From positions 18,657,957 through 18,721,956 of the forward strand of contig OZ024874.1 of NCBI GenBank assembly GCA_964017185.1: a stretch of 64,000 bases of DNA, given 5' to 3'. The DNA comes from Rugalucina vietnamica (Eukaryota; Mollusca; Bivalvia; Lucinida; Lucinidae). Below the pieces are notes generated by a model, which saw only the letters and a program-made list of their open reading frames with translations, did not search any database and was not told where the DNA came from. Numbering within the stretch: position 1 is the stretch's first letter; each line of letters starts with the position of its first letter. Both the position numbers and the translations under genes were made by a program. Positions 45,300-57,300 of this stretch are shown piece by piece.

Positions 45300-45670
45300 T
45301 TATTGACTTTACGTCCAAAACAACAGATATGGACATGTCGGGACGTTGCCTCCATTTTATGGAAGGCAGTGGCTAGAGATACGGTACCGTGTCTTTAGCC
45401 TGTGGACTAGAGATACGGCACCGTATCTTTAGCCTGGCGGAAAGTCAACGCAACATAGAGATGTCATGACATCCATAATGCATTTTAAAACAAAACCATC
45501 CACGTAAACAACTAAGGCTAATATACGTATGGATGGTTTGAATCAGTTTTCCTGGGCAGGCTCAGTCAACCAGTAATCAGGTGGTCGGTCAGTTGATTTT
45601 AAGCTTTGCCAAGCGGCACAAACAGACAATCTGTTTCTCATGGCCGATTGAATGGGCAGGGGTCCTTTTT
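45300..45670 (-). repeat. SINE-tail-like dispersed repeat (left flank of the minisatellite)
   Basis: Shares ACATGTCGGGACGTTG, CTCCATTTT, GTAAACAACTAAGGC and TTTTCCTGGGCAG with 38595-38790. An inverted relative lies at 46400-46600. The GTCGGGACGT core is shared with the SINE bodies of this window. Confidence 0.6.
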
Positions 45671-45756
45671 CATGGCCGCAACGGGTAGGGGTCTGAAATC
45701 ACCGTTTGGCAGCTAAGCACTCGAGTTTTCTGTTTTACTTTGCCTATTTATTTTTT

Positions 45757-46304
45757 TCAGTCACTACATGCGCATTTGGTTCATTCATATTGCGTACAGT
45801 CACTACATGCGCATTTGGTTCATTCATATTGCGTACAGTTACTACATGCGCATTTGGTTCATTCATATTGCGTACAGTTACTACATGCGCATTTGGTTCA
45901 TTCATATTGCGTACAGTTACTACATGCGCATTTGGTTCATTCATATTGCGTAGTTACTACATGCGCATTTGGTTCATTCATATTGCGTACAGTTACTACA
46001 TGTGCATTTGGTTCATTCATATTGCGTACAGTTACTACATGCGCATTTGGTTCATTCATATTGCGTACAGTTACTACATGCGCATTTGGTTCATTCATAT
46101 TGCGTACAGTTACTACATGCGCATTTGGTTCATTCATATTGCGTACAGTTACTACATGCGCATTTGGTTCATTCATATTGCGTACAGTTACTACATGCGC
46201 ATTTGGTTCATTCATATTGCGTACAGTTACTACATGCGCATTTGGTTCATTCATATTGCGTACAGTTACTACATGCGCATTTGGTTCATTCATATTGCGT
46301 ACAT
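45757..46304. repeat. 39-bp minisatellite, 14 copies
   Basis: Unit GTTACTACATGCGCATTTGG plus TTCATTCATATTGCGTACA, repeated almost without change. The fifth unit is 3 bp short and the seventh has one base changed. The unit is divisible by three and lacks stops in several frames, which is why long spurious ORFs appear on both strands. Confidence 0.95.
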
Positions 46305-46399
46305 GTACCTGGTTGACACTGGTTATCTGTGCTATGTGATGAGGGCTAGTAATTCACAGTACATGTAGGCAAAACTTATAATCAACGGACCGTACACCT

Positions 46400-46600
46400 G
46401 ATTACATGCACAGAAATAGTGGTTTAATCAAACCATCCATACATAAAAGCCTGAAGATAGCTGTTAACTTGAGTGTTTATATTCAAAAAACATTTCAGAT
46501 GCATGACATCCCAAATGTAGGGTAGAAGTCTGATAAAATGGAGGCAACCCTAACATGACCATAGCCCTTGACTGCCAGGATGTAAAGCAACAAATCTTAA
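46400..46600 (+). repeat. SINE-tail-like dispersed repeat (right flank of the minisatellite)
   Basis: AAACCATCCATACATAAAAG, CATGACATCCCAAATG and AAAATGGAGGCAACCC are reverse-oriented counterparts of 45330-45540, so the minisatellite lies between inverted copies. Confidence 0.5.
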
Positions 46601-46693
46601 TCAAACAAAATCATTTCCAGAAGATTTGGGACATTGAAATATTTTTCATTACATGTCAGTCTATATGTATACAATGGTTTACAACCTGCAACA

Positions 46694-46927
46694 AATAGGC
46701 ATTCGCATGACAAAACCAACAATCTTGGTTTCAGACCAGGTCCTACACAAACCGGGCTGTAAAGTCACAGAAACAATCTAGAAGCTTGAAATTCCAGATT
46801 TAGGAAGAAAAGGCATTATTCTGTCTGTGGAGCGAAAACAAAGGTGCTGATCAGCTGTGCAGTTACTGCATAGTTGATCTGCGCCTTTGGTTTCACATAA
46901 TTATACAGATCATAGGTTTTCTCATAT
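46694..46927 (-). mobile_element. Family A MITE (copy 7, worn)
   Basis: Reverse copy with the GACCAGGTCCTACAC segment and the CAGCTGTGCAGTTACTGC palindrome, both partly decayed. Confidence 0.7.
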
Positions 46928-46985
46928 ATTCAGGAAATGTCTTGAGCCATTGATCCTGTGGTTTTGTATACCTTGGTGCTACTTT

Positions 46986-47190
46986 TTAACCCATTTTGAC
47001 AAATTGATTCACCCATTATTATCGTTTGGGTGAGTCCACTTTCATTTTTAGAAGAAGCAGGAGTGGTTTTAAATTATTATTCTATTTTTTGATTAACTTT
47101 ATCTTAGCAAACAGAGAAGCCCCAGACGGGATGCATTGCTATACTGTTTACCTATGTCCAACAAAAAGGACTCCAGGCTTATACCAGATA
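46986..47190 (-). mobile_element. TTAA MITE (family C) copy 3, diverged
   Basis: Reverse orientation: TTAACCCATTTTG at the left, then the family GGGTGAGTCCACTTTCAT stretch and a worn hairpin ending near GGACTCCAGGCTTATA. More diverged than the other copies, so older. Confidence 0.6.
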
Positions 47191-47445
47191 GAATGGTAAG
47201 TAAAAATCAACAACTCGACTCACACAAACAGTTACAGATTTATTGCACATTTCAAAAAAATAAACAGTATTAAAGTGAAAACTAGAAATAAGTGTTTGTA
47301 AAACACTATGCCCCTAACTGTATGCTTGCCACTAACCTGGCACAGTTTTTTCATTATTTTTGAAAATCATGTAAGCAAACACAGTTGACCTGGACACAAA
47401 TAGCAAACTTGAGGACTAACAGTGATAACAGATGCACACTTAAAT

Positions 47446-48064
47446 CCGAAAGTGGTAAAATTGATAAATTTTCAAAATTCCGTAATTTTGTCAAAATTTG
47501 ACAAAAAGTTCTCAAAAGTTAATCAGGTGATCTACTCCTTGGCCCCAATCAGCATACCAACATGAAGGCACTAGCAAAAATACTTTTTGAGATATCTTGC
47601 ACACAAGATTGTCAAGATTTTTTTCAAAGGGAGATAATTCAGAATGGGGGCATAACTCAGAAAAGAAAAAAAAATATGGGTCATCTTTTTTTTTCATGAG
47701 GAATCCATATATGAAATTTCAAGACACTAGCATCCACTGTTTAAAAGTTTCAAATTTCATCCGAAAGTGGTAAAAATGATAAATTTTCAAAATTCCATAA
47801 TTTTGTCAAAATTTGTCAAAAAGTTCTCAAAAGTTAATCAGGTAATCTACTCCTTGGCCCCAATCAGCATACCAAATATGAAAGCACTAGCTCAAATACT
47901 TTTTGAGATATCTAGCACACAAGATTTTCAAGATTTTTTTTCAAAGGGAGATAATTAAGAAAGGGGGCATAACTCAGAAAAGAAAAAAAACATGGGTCAT
48001 CTTTTTTTTCATGAGGAATCCATATATGAAATTTCAAGACACTAGCATCCACCGTTTAAAAGTT
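47446..48064 (+). repeat. Tandem duplication, two units of about 310 bp
   Basis: Both units start at CCGAAAGTGGTAAAA and share GGCCCCAATCAGCATACCAA and ATGAGGAATCCATATATG with few differences. After the second unit come CGGACACACACGGACAAGCC and a CCAACTTT/AAAGTTGG hairpin, as in a widespread molluscan repeat. Confidence 0.8.
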
Positions 48065-48446
48065 AAGAAAAAAGTGGTGCGGACACACACGGACAAGCCC
48101 AAACCAATATGCCCTACCAACTTTTTCAAAGTTGGGGGCATAATCAACAGTCTAAGTCATCTATAAAATGATGTGAAGGAGATAATGACAATCAAGGTGT
48201 GGCTTCTGAGCCAGGTTTTAAGCCAAGCTGACAAAACAGGCATATACACCCTATTGTTGTTTATTGGTTTCATCTGCATTGGTTGTTCCCAGTGGCTTTC
48301 ATTGTCTCTTGGACAATTGGTGTGTTCCTTGCAGCACGATCATTACTGTTTAACTGCAAGAATGGTTATCACATGTTTTCTACAGCTAAAAGTTAAAGTT
48401 AGCCAAGTAGGAATGCGGGAAATCCAACAATGACTCAAATTTGTAA

Positions 48447-49215
48447 CCTTTTTCATGCTCAACTCAGCTGAGACTAAAATTTATTCTGCTCATAAATGGT
48501 GCCAATAATAATTGGGCCACAACGCGAGAAAATGTACCTTCGGACAATATTTTGTCTATTAGAAAATCAATTTTACTTTGAAAGTATGTTGTTTCTTGCG
48601 TCCAATAGTCTTTATTTGACCGAATTAAGTTAATTACTTTTTGAGTTATGACATGTTTACTGCATGAACCCTAGAAACGTCAATGTTCTGAAAAATGACG
48701 TCAAAGTTGCGTAATGCAATTCTGCATGTTAGGGGTGCCTACGAAACAAAAGTATATGCTGAAAATTGTTTATATATTGGCCAGGAACTATTGTTTAGAT
48801 GGAAAAATATTATCATTACAAGGAATCTGCCGAAATCGTTTTGTTTATTATTGTGACCATGTGGTTGCTATGGTTACCGTTTGACGACACATATAGGAAA
48901 ATTACGTGAATTATGGGCTAAAACAAGGGCAGATAACTCCAAATACTGAGAATAAAAATGTTTTAAAACCCATTTATTTTGTAGTCCAGTGTTCAAAGAT
49001 TACAAATACATTGTTATTTCTAAAACATAAATTACATGATTTTCCCGCATTTTTGCAATTTTCTAATAGTAACGTCAGAATGTCCGAAGGTACATTTTGT
49101 CACGTTGAGGTTCAATTAGCATAATGAATTACATAACTGGTGATCTAACACTGGAATTTTAATTCAGTATACATAAGTAGTTTAAATTTCAATCTCAGCT
49201 GGTTTGAGCATCAGA
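48447..49215. mobile_element. Family F MITE split by another MITE
   Basis: TTTTTCATGCTCAACTCAGC at the left; CAATCTCAGCTGGTTTGAGC at the right. The GCCAATAATAATTGG remnant is interrupted by the element at 48521-49111. Confidence 0.65.
48521..49111. mobile_element. Non-autonomous DNA element with 28-bp TIRs
   Basis: CACAACGCGAGAAAATGTAC and the inverse GTACATTTTGTCACGTTG, each extended by CTTCGGAC/GTCCGAAG. About 590 bp with no coding capacity. Confidence 0.75.
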
Positions 49216-49467
49216 AAATTTTAGAGTAGGGATTGACATTTTGAATTTTAGAATTCTGTTGAAGTTAAACAGGAACTTTTAACATCTGATCACAATTTTC
49301 TAAAAGGTCTTTGGTATTTGATATTTTACTTACGTTTACCAGTATTTACTGTCAACACTTTTGAAAGAAACTGACAATGTTTAATTCAGTAAAACAGAGA
49401 AAAATTTCAACAAAAGACTTTGTTGAATGTAGGGATCAACATCAGGTTTTTTTGGACATTATTTCAA

Positions 49468-49741
49468 CATTACGTAAACTTGCCTATGCAATATAGAGAA
49501 TTTTTTCAGCTGTAAAAATTGAAAATTTTGTTGAAAAAGCTTTGATATTTTTCTTACTTTTGCTCAAAACATAGATTGTGGGTACACGTTAGAACCGCCT
49601 CGCCGAGGCGGTTCTAATGAGTACCCACAATCTATGTTTTGGAGCCTAAATAAGAAAAATTGGTATACCTGCATACCCCAATTTTGCTATATAAAAGTGG
49701 GGTTTAGGGGGGTATACATACACAGACATGTTTTCCTGATG
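49468..49741 (+). mobile_element. Family B palindromic MITE (copy 5)
   Basis: CATTACGTAAACTTGCC to ACATGTTTTCCTGAT, with the full central hairpin and the TATAAAAGTGGGGT segment. Confidence 0.85.
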
Positions 49742-50000
49742 ACAACAACCATTTACAATTCGAAGACTAAAAGACTTATTAAGAAAAATATTAAATAAAT
49801 AATATAAATATCTATATTCATGTTGCATTGGTCTAGTAAAATGAAATTTGAGTGAAAAGATGAAAAATGACACACTTTCAGCAAGCCTGATACATGATAT
49901 GCTCATAACCTTATTGACTAATGTCTCAGGTGGGCTAAAAACTGGATTGAACAAAGCTATCATGAATTTACAATGATTAATCCTCTTTAACACAATTATG

Positions 50001-50241
50001 GTTTGAACCGCATCGTGAGAAAACTGGATTTTTGCCTATGCGAAAACAAAGGCACAGATCAGCATCGCAGTAACTGTGAAGCTGATCAGCGCCTTTGTTT
50101 TCACTACACGGATAGTACAATCTCTCTTCTACTTAAATCTGAAATTTCAAGGTTCTAGCCTGCTTCTGTGACTGTACAGATCAGTTTGTGTCAGACCTGG
50201 TCGGAAACCCCGATACCGGTTTTCTCACGTTGCGGCTCATT
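50001..50241 (+). mobile_element. Family A MITE (copy 8)
   Basis: Subfamily with GGATTTTTGCCTATGCG and CCGGTTTTCTCACG inner ends instead of the CCAACAAT form. The central palindrome is present. Confidence 0.8.
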
Positions 50242-50582
50242 TCATGATATACTTTGAGCATATAATTATATGAGCAAAGGGGTCATCTAGGCAATGATGC
50301 ATCCAAGTACATGTAGTCTGATTAATGGTATAGTTGTTCTCTGCTTAGATATGAGCTGACTGACAAGTAAAAATCTATTTACGGTTTCCGCTCTCTAAAA
50401 AGACTGTGTAACAGGAGATATCTATGGCTTACAGTTTGGTAATATCTGGTATAAGTATGCTTTGTAACACAAAAATAGCCAGTCTTGATATTTATGAAGC
50501 AATAAGGCAAGTATAGAAACTATGAAATGTTAACCAAATACACTGCTCAGACTGTCTGACATGTACGTGCCTCAAATGTCTT

Positions 50583-50815
50583 TTTTTTTTATTCAGTTTA
50601 ACATCCCTTTCAGAATTATTTCAGCTCATATAAGACGGGCCAATCAGTAGGTGGGCCGAAAACCACCTGGCACATCCAAAAGCAGACCTTGGCTTGTCTC
50701 ACATGTGCCCCGTGTGGGGCTTGAACCCACACCAGACACAGCGGTGAGATGATCAAACGGTTAAGTGTGGTAATGAAATATCAGCGCTCTTAACCACTCG
50801 GCCACCGGGGCCGCG
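50583..50815 (-). mobile_element. tRNA-derived SINE, third family
   Basis: Minus-strand head GGCCCCGGTGGCCGAGTGG with a long variable-arm-like stretch and B box GGTTCAAGCCC, then a body with GGTGGTTTTCGGCCCAC. The head resembles a class II tRNA (Leu/Ser type). Confidence 0.75.
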
Positions 50816-51125
50816 CTCACGTTTTGCTACATACGAAGTCAGACATAAAATGGCAATCAAAAACAAACACAAAACAGCTGCCAACCTTATGTCTTTGAAG
50901 AATGTTGCTGTTGTTGATGTGCTGGTGTTTAACATCCCACCAAACAGCTGCAGTCATACTGAGATGGGATCTTGATTTAATTTCTCATTCAAAAGATAAA
51001 ATTCTGAGATCAACACAGAGAACCCAAGGGTTTAATTAGACACAACGCTAGTTTCTCTTGCAGAAATGAGATGCATAATTAGTGGAATGACTCTTTTTGT
51101 CTGGAATGGTAGCTGATAGGAATGA

Positions 51126-51359
51126 TAAGAGCCGCGTCATGAGAAAATCTGATTTTTCCATATGCGAAAATAAAGTCGCAGATCAGCTGTGCAGTAACTG
51201 ATCAGCGCCTTTGTTTTCGCTACACTGATAGTACATCTCTTCTTTTACTTAAATCCAAAATTCCCAGCTTCTAGCCTTCTTCAGTGACTGTGCAGGCCGG
51301 TTTGTGTCGGATCCCGTCAAAACCCCCGAAAACCGGTTTTCTCGAGTCGCGGCCCATAT
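51126..51359 (+). mobile_element. Family A MITE (copy 9)
   Basis: AGAGCCGCGTCATGAG at the left and CTCGAGTCGCGGCCCATA at the right. The central palindrome has lost part of one arm. Confidence 0.75.
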
Positions 51360-51650
51360 TGTTATCATTTCCGAAATTTTGGGCACCTTAATGTTTGCCT
51401 CTGAAAGTCATAGGGTGTATTATATAATGATCAAAAACATTGAAGACTGTGTGGTCCGACCTAGGACTGTACTGTTTGCCCTGACCCACTGTGGCCAAGT
51501 ATATTACAGAAGTGGGTCAGCATCTGAATGTCTGCACAGAGTTGTACGCAATGTTGAATGGATACACAGGACTCTCTGAAACAGAAGTGAAGAAAACTTT
51601 ATGATAATACAAGTATATGAAAAGTATAAGTTTTTCTGAATAATAAAAGT
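51360..51650. other. No recognised feature
   Basis: Unique-looking DNA between family A copy 9 and a C-run. The plus ORF at 51304-51579 starts inside the MITE and shows no domain. Confidence 0.5.
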
Positions 51651-51706
51651 ACTGCCCCCCCCCCCCCCCCCCCCTCACCCCTTGTGTTATAAAAGTTTTT
51701 TCATGC

Positions 51707-51923
51707 TTAACTCATATAAGCCTGAGACATAGGCAAACAGAATAGCCCCAGATGTGACGCCGCAGAACGCGGCGTCCCATCTGGGACTATTCTGTTTGCA
51801 CAGAAAAATTTCATCAAAGTGAGATAAAAAATAAAAATCACTCCTAACACCCCTAAAAATGAAAGTGGACTCCCCCAATTGATAATGATGGGAGAATCCA
51901 TTCATCAAATATGGGTTCATTAA
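51707..51923 (+). mobile_element. TTAA MITE (family C) copy 4
   Basis: TTAACTCATATAAGCC at the left, an intact central hairpin (AGCCCCAGATGTGACGCCGC and its partner), and a worn right end. A run of about 20 C lies just upstream at 51655-51674. Confidence 0.7.
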
Positions 51924-52004
51924 GCTGACACTACAATTTATCCTGTGATTGTATACCCTTATGGAAAAAAGTGCATAATGTTTTTAACTACTGCAAACAG
52001 TTAA

Positions 52005-52210
52005 TAAAAAATAAAACAGATCCTTTAAGAGCAGTGTGCATATTAATAAGAAATGGAGATGGGCCATACCATGGTTTCGGCTACTTAAGCCTCTTCAGTG
52101 ACCCTCCAGATGTGGCAACATGGAGCCAAAGAGAATAAATGTAATTCAGGGTAGTCAATACATAGACTAGTATGATCCAAATTGGATCAAATATATCAAA
52201 TCTTAGTTAG
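52005..52210 (-). repeat. Dispersed repeat R2, reversed copy
   Basis: GATCCTTTAAGAGCAGTG, AAATGGAGATGGGCCATACC, GGCTACTTAAGCC and CAACATGGAGCCAAAGAGA are the reverse complement of R2. Confidence 0.6.
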
Positions 52211-52515
52211 AAAATGTATCTAAGGTTTGTTTACCTGACTGGGTGGCTTTCAAATCTGAATAAGCACTGTAAAGCAAGTCCAAGAATTTTAAGACATTAC
52301 ATTATCAGAATCAATAATTACCTGTTAAACTTCTGCATTTGAATTCTTCATCTATCTGCTGTATTTTCACAATCTCTGCCAAATGCTATTATCAGGAATA
52401 AAGAGAAACGAGAATTGTCAATATACTATTAAATGTTTCTTAGTATTAAAGCAATTAACGTTAACTATAGTTCCCTTTATTTGCTTTTGATTGGGATTTT
52501 TTCATTATATATTTA

Positions 52516-54024
52516 ACCAGAGGACCAATGGTCCTGTAAACGCTCACCTGAGATCTGTTGTATATACAAATCAACATGTTTGCATATTTTGGAAAAAAGA
52601 CCCAGTAAAGGGGCAGATGATTCCCTGGTGTCCATTATTTTTCTTCATAATAATCAATATCCTGTCCATTTGCCAATTTCCCGCGAGTCTTTCCCTTCAA
52701 ACGACAAATAACAGTTATCCCCATTCAAAGGCATAGGCAACCTATGTTGACCTTGTCGTAAAATAGGTCAAGGTCATCACAGGGTCATGATTTATATATA
52801 CATTGTAGTACTTAAGCCATCAATATTTCATGCCAAATTTTGTTGAAATCGGTCCACCGGTCCCAGAGAAGATTTTGGAAGGGTTTTTACCATATATGGG
52901 CATGGCGGCCATCTTGGTCATGTGATCTGGATTATTTATATACACATTGGTTCCCCCATTCTATAGATGCTTCACATAAAATTTGGCTTTGATTGGCCAC
53001 GTGGTTTCAGAGAAGAAGATGTTTGAATATTATGGTAATATACATGTATATTGCCCCGGGGTGGGGGCATATGAGCCCTTGGGTCCATTTTTTTTTTTCA
53101 GAATCATTAATATTCAGTCATACTACCCATTTCCTGCAAGATTTTCGCCTCAAATTACTTTTTAAAAGTTTTCCCCATTCAAATGTATTGGCGACCTATG
53201 TTGACCTTGCCATAAAAAAGGTCAAGGTCATCACAGGGTCATGATTTATATACACATTGTAGTATTTGAGCCATCCATGCTCCATGCCAAGTTTCTTTGA
53301 AATCGGTCCACCGGTTCCGGAGAAGAAGATTTCTAAAGGGTTTTTACCATATATGGGCATGGCGGCCATCTTGGTCATGTGACCTTGATTATTTATATAT
53401 ACATTGGTTACCCCTTCCTATTGATGCTTCACATAAAATTCGGCTTTAATTGGCCAGGCGGTTTCAGAGGAGATGATGTTTGAATATTATGGTAATATAC
53501 ATGTATATTGCCCCAGGGTGGGGGCATATGAGCCCCTGGGGTGCAAATTTTTTCAGAATCATTAATATTCAGTCATACTGCCCATTTCCTCCAAGACTTT
53601 CACTTAAAATGACATTTCATAAGTTTTCCCCATTCAAATGCATTGGAGACCTATGTTGACCTTGCCGTAAAATAGGTCAAGGTCATCACAGGGTCATGAT
53701 TTATATATACACCATCGATGCTTCATGCCAAGTTTCGTTGAAATCGGTCCACCGGTTCCGGAGAAAAAGATTTTTGAAGGGTTTTTACCATATATGGGCA
53801 TGGCCGCCATCTTGGTCATGTGACCTGGATTTCTTATATACACATTGGTTCCCCCTTCCTATAGATGCTTCATATAAAATTTGGCTATGATTGGCCAAGC
53901 GGTTTCAGAGAAGAAGATCTTTCAAAATGGTGGACGACGGACGGACGGACGACGACGACGGATGGACGCCGGGTGCCTGCCTATCCTATAAGCTCACCTG
54001 TGAGCCTTCGGCTCAGGTGAGCTA
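52516..54024 (+). mobile_element. Pearl/Helitron-like non-autonomous element, copy A
   Basis: Begins with a GGACCAATGGTCC hairpin and carries degenerate tandem units of several hundred bp (AGGTCAAGGTCATCACAGGG, ACCATATATGGGCATGGCGG). It then has a GGACGGACG microsatellite (53936-53965) and ends in the hairpin GCTCACCTGTGAGCC...GGCTCAGGTGAGCTAA. A terminal hairpin before CTAA fits a Helitron-type 3' end (CTRR). Tandem cores plus ACGG repeats match the bivalve pearl family as I know it. Confidence 0.75.
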
Positions 54025-54063
54025 AAAATAAATCTCAAGCATAATAAAATTCATGTAGGTCAT

Positions 54064-54345
54064 TTAAGCAACCATTCTTTGCCAATGAAAAGTATCTAAA
54101 CTCTTGCAAGCTGTATTGTTTGAGCTTCTATATGAGTAAACCAATGGTTTGAGCTTCCAATCAGTCAGATTTATCACCACAGTTGTCTGAATAAACACCC
54201 TCCTTGGTGTAGACTTCCACTGTGAAGCATGGGTCATACAAGCTCCATCAGTTTTTTTCTCCAACATCATGGCGGGTAGCCATAACGGCACCTGAAAGAT
54301 CCAATCATCTTGTCCAGCATCTATAAACTTGCTCATGCTTTTCAG
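54064..54345 (-). CDS. SMCR8: Probable last exon of SMCR8 (splice junction unresolved)
   Basis: The open stretch from about FLKSMSKFIDAGQDD to the stop at 54064 continues where vertebrate SMCR8 has YLAELLK after the RVV/IIK helix. Exon 54608-54509 ends in phase 0, but the nearest acceptor, before a run of five G at about 54351-54355, is one base out of frame. A one-base homopolymer difference in this allele or assembly, or a weak alternative acceptor nearer 54325, would explain it. Confidence 0.45.
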   Translation of the reverse strand: MKSMSKFIDAGQDDWIFQVPLWLPAMMLEKKTDGACMTHASQWKSTPRRVFIQTTVVINLTDWKLKPLVYSYRSSNNTACKSLDTFHWQRMVA

Positions 54346-57300
54346 AAATTTCCCCCTTCATGACCTTTCTGGACAAAATGACCTTTATGGACAAAAATCA
54401 CCCAGGCGCCATTACTGAATCATGCAGAGTGCTGGGAAAGGAAGATTTGATCACTTGAGTGCCGTTATAGCTACCTACCATGTTAAAAGTACTGTTATGT
54501 ACATGTACCTTTATGATCCTGCTATCAGCATTCAGTAGACCTGCCTTATTGAGGTATTTATCAGCTGAAAGTTCTAACATAGAGCTCTTTCTGGTCAGAG
54601 TCACGCCGCTGAAAAAGATTGTATCATGAAATTTCGAATACATAATAATGAAAAAATCTGGGTATTAACCAGTCCTCTAGGGAGTTAATGAGCCTTGTTC
54701 AAGGTCAACACCTGATGCCACCCATGGGGATCGAAACCAGGATTTCTCAATTTGGCGTCTGATGCTCTGCCATTATGCCACCAAACTCCCCTTGCAGGAA
54801 TTAAAAAAGCTGGACTAGACAGCAGATACTTACACATAGTTAGTTTCCATATCAGGTATACACATACAGTGGTAGAAACTGAACGCTTTCGACGAGATCT
54901 CCATTAAACACCTGGAAAAAGCAATTCATGTCACTCAAAACATAAACAAAGTCAAATGGGTAATATCTTTGTTGTTGTTTTTAAATTTAAGTTGTTTTTA
55001 AATTTAAGCCTAAGTGAGGAGGTCATTCATCAAGTTAATTCATTTATTCAAGCCACACTGTCCTTGGACACTCTGCAATATCGGCCAGTTTACCAGTAAG
55101 CTGTGCCCATCCTTGAATCGATAAAAGATATTTTTTGCCAACAAAGAGTCAGTCTTGAATTGTAAAAGCAATTACACAGGCTATTGATGGACTACATTTT
55201 AACTATGAGGAAAAACTTGATATTTTCGTTGTCCTTCAAGCATAGGCTAAGATGAGCCTTGGATCTTTGGCATTTGCCTTGTCTGAAAAAGTGTCTAATT
55301 TTAACACTAAGAAAGCTATAGCCCTTCATAAGCACGGTAAGGGCACCATCAGACCAAGACCTTCTGTTGGTTGGTATTTTACGTCCCTCTCAACAACTAA
55401 GGTCATATGGAGAAGGGAAGTCTCAAACACTACCTCTGGTTGAAATGCTTACATTACGAATACACGCCCATGTGATATATAGATCTTTTTTAAGTTGTAA
55501 AAATTGAAAATTTTCAGTAGAAATTTTTGATATTTTTCTTATTTTTGCTCAAAACATAGATTGTGGGTACATGTTAGAACAGCCTCGCCGAGGCGGTTCT
55601 AACGAGTACCCACACTCTATGTTTTGGACCAAAAATAAGAACCAGAGGACCAATGGTCCTGTAAACGCTCACCTGAGATCTGCTGCATATACCAACCAGA
55701 GGACCAATGGTCCTGTAAACGCTCACCTGAGTCTGCTGCATATACCAATAAACATGTTTGAATATTATGGTATTTAACCCCAGTGCAGGGGCAGATGAAG
55801 CCCTTGGGCCGTTTTCTATTTTCAGACTAATCAATATTCTGTCCATGGATGCTTCACGCCAAGTGAAATCATTAAAATCAATCAATTGGTTTCAGAGAAG
55901 AAGATATTTGAAGGGTTTTTACCATATATGGGCATGGTGGCCATCTTGGTCATGTGACTTAGATTATTAATATACACATTGGTTCCCCCCGTTTTCCCCA
56001 TTCCAATGCATTGGCGACCTATGTTGACCTTGTCGTAAAATAGGTCAAGGTCACCACAGGGTCATGATTTATATATACATTGTAGTACTTCAGCCATTGG
56101 TGCTTCATACCAAGTTTCTTTGAAATCGGTCCTCAAAATTCGGAGAAGAAGATTTTTGAAGGGTTTTTACCATATATGGGCATGGCAGCCATCTTGGTTA
56201 AATGTGAACTAGATAATTTATATATACATTAATTCCCCCATTCCATAGATGCTTCACATACAATTTGGCTTTGATTCGCCAAGCGGTTTCAGAGGAGAAG
56301 ATGTTTGAATATTATGGTAATATACATGTATATTGCCCCGGGGTGGGGGCAGATGAGCCCCTGGGGTCCAATTTTTTTCAGAATCATTAATATTCAGTCC
56401 TACTGCCCATTTCCTACAAGACTTTCACTTTAAATAACATTTTAAAAGTTTTCCCCATTCAAATGCATTGGCGACCTATGTTGACCTTGCCGTAAAAAAA
56501 GTCAAGGTCATCACAGGGTCATGATTTATATGCACATTGTAGTACTTCAGCCATCGATGCTTCATGCCAAGTTTCTTTGAAATCGATCCACCTGTTCTTG
56601 AGAAGAAGATTTTTGAAGGGTTTTTACCATATATGGGCATCGCGGCCATCTTGGTCATGTGACCTGGATTATTTATATATACATTGATTACCCCTTCCTA
56701 TTGATGCTTCACATACAATTTGGCTTTGATTGGCCAAGCGGTTTCAGAGGAGATGATGTTTGAATATTATGGTAATGTACATGTATATTGCCCCGGGGTG
56801 GGGGCATATGAGCCCCTGGGGTCCAAATTTTTTTTCAGAATCATTAATATTCAGTCCTACTGCCCATTTCCTGCAAGACTTTCACTTTAAATGACTTTAA
56901 ATGACATTTTAAAAATTTTCCCCATTCAAATGCATTGGCGACCTATGTTGACCTTGCCGTAAAATAAGTCAAGGTCATCACAGGGTCATGATTTATATAT
57001 ACATTGTAGTGCTTGAGCCATCGATGCTTCATGCCAAGTTTCTTTGAAATCGATCCACCTGTTCTGGAGAAGAAGATTTTTGAAGGGTTTTTACCATATA
57101 TGGGCATCGCGGCCATCTTGGTCATGTGACCTGGATTATTTATATACACATTGATTACCCCTTCCTATTGATGCTTCACATAAAATTTGGCTTTGATTGG
57201 CCATGCGGTTTCAGAGGAGATGATGTTTGAATATTATGGTAATATACATGTATATTGCCCCGGGGTGGGGGCATATGAGCCCCTGGGGTCCATTTTTTTT

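Noticed and set aside
45757-46304. CRISPR array
   Set aside because: Units abut with no unique spacers, and the genome is eukaryotic.
45706-46368. Repetitive ORFs of up to 220 aa on both strands
   Set aside because: They come from a 39-bp minisatellite whose unit is divisible by three; frames on both strands are open for that reason only.
50705-50815. A Leu/Ser-type tRNA gene on minus
   Set aside because: The head lacks a clean acceptor pairing and runs into a SINE-like body.
53196-57149. Repeated ORFs beginning MTKMAAMPIYGKNP
   Set aside because: They recur with each pearl-like core unit and contain no domain; they are translations of the repeat.
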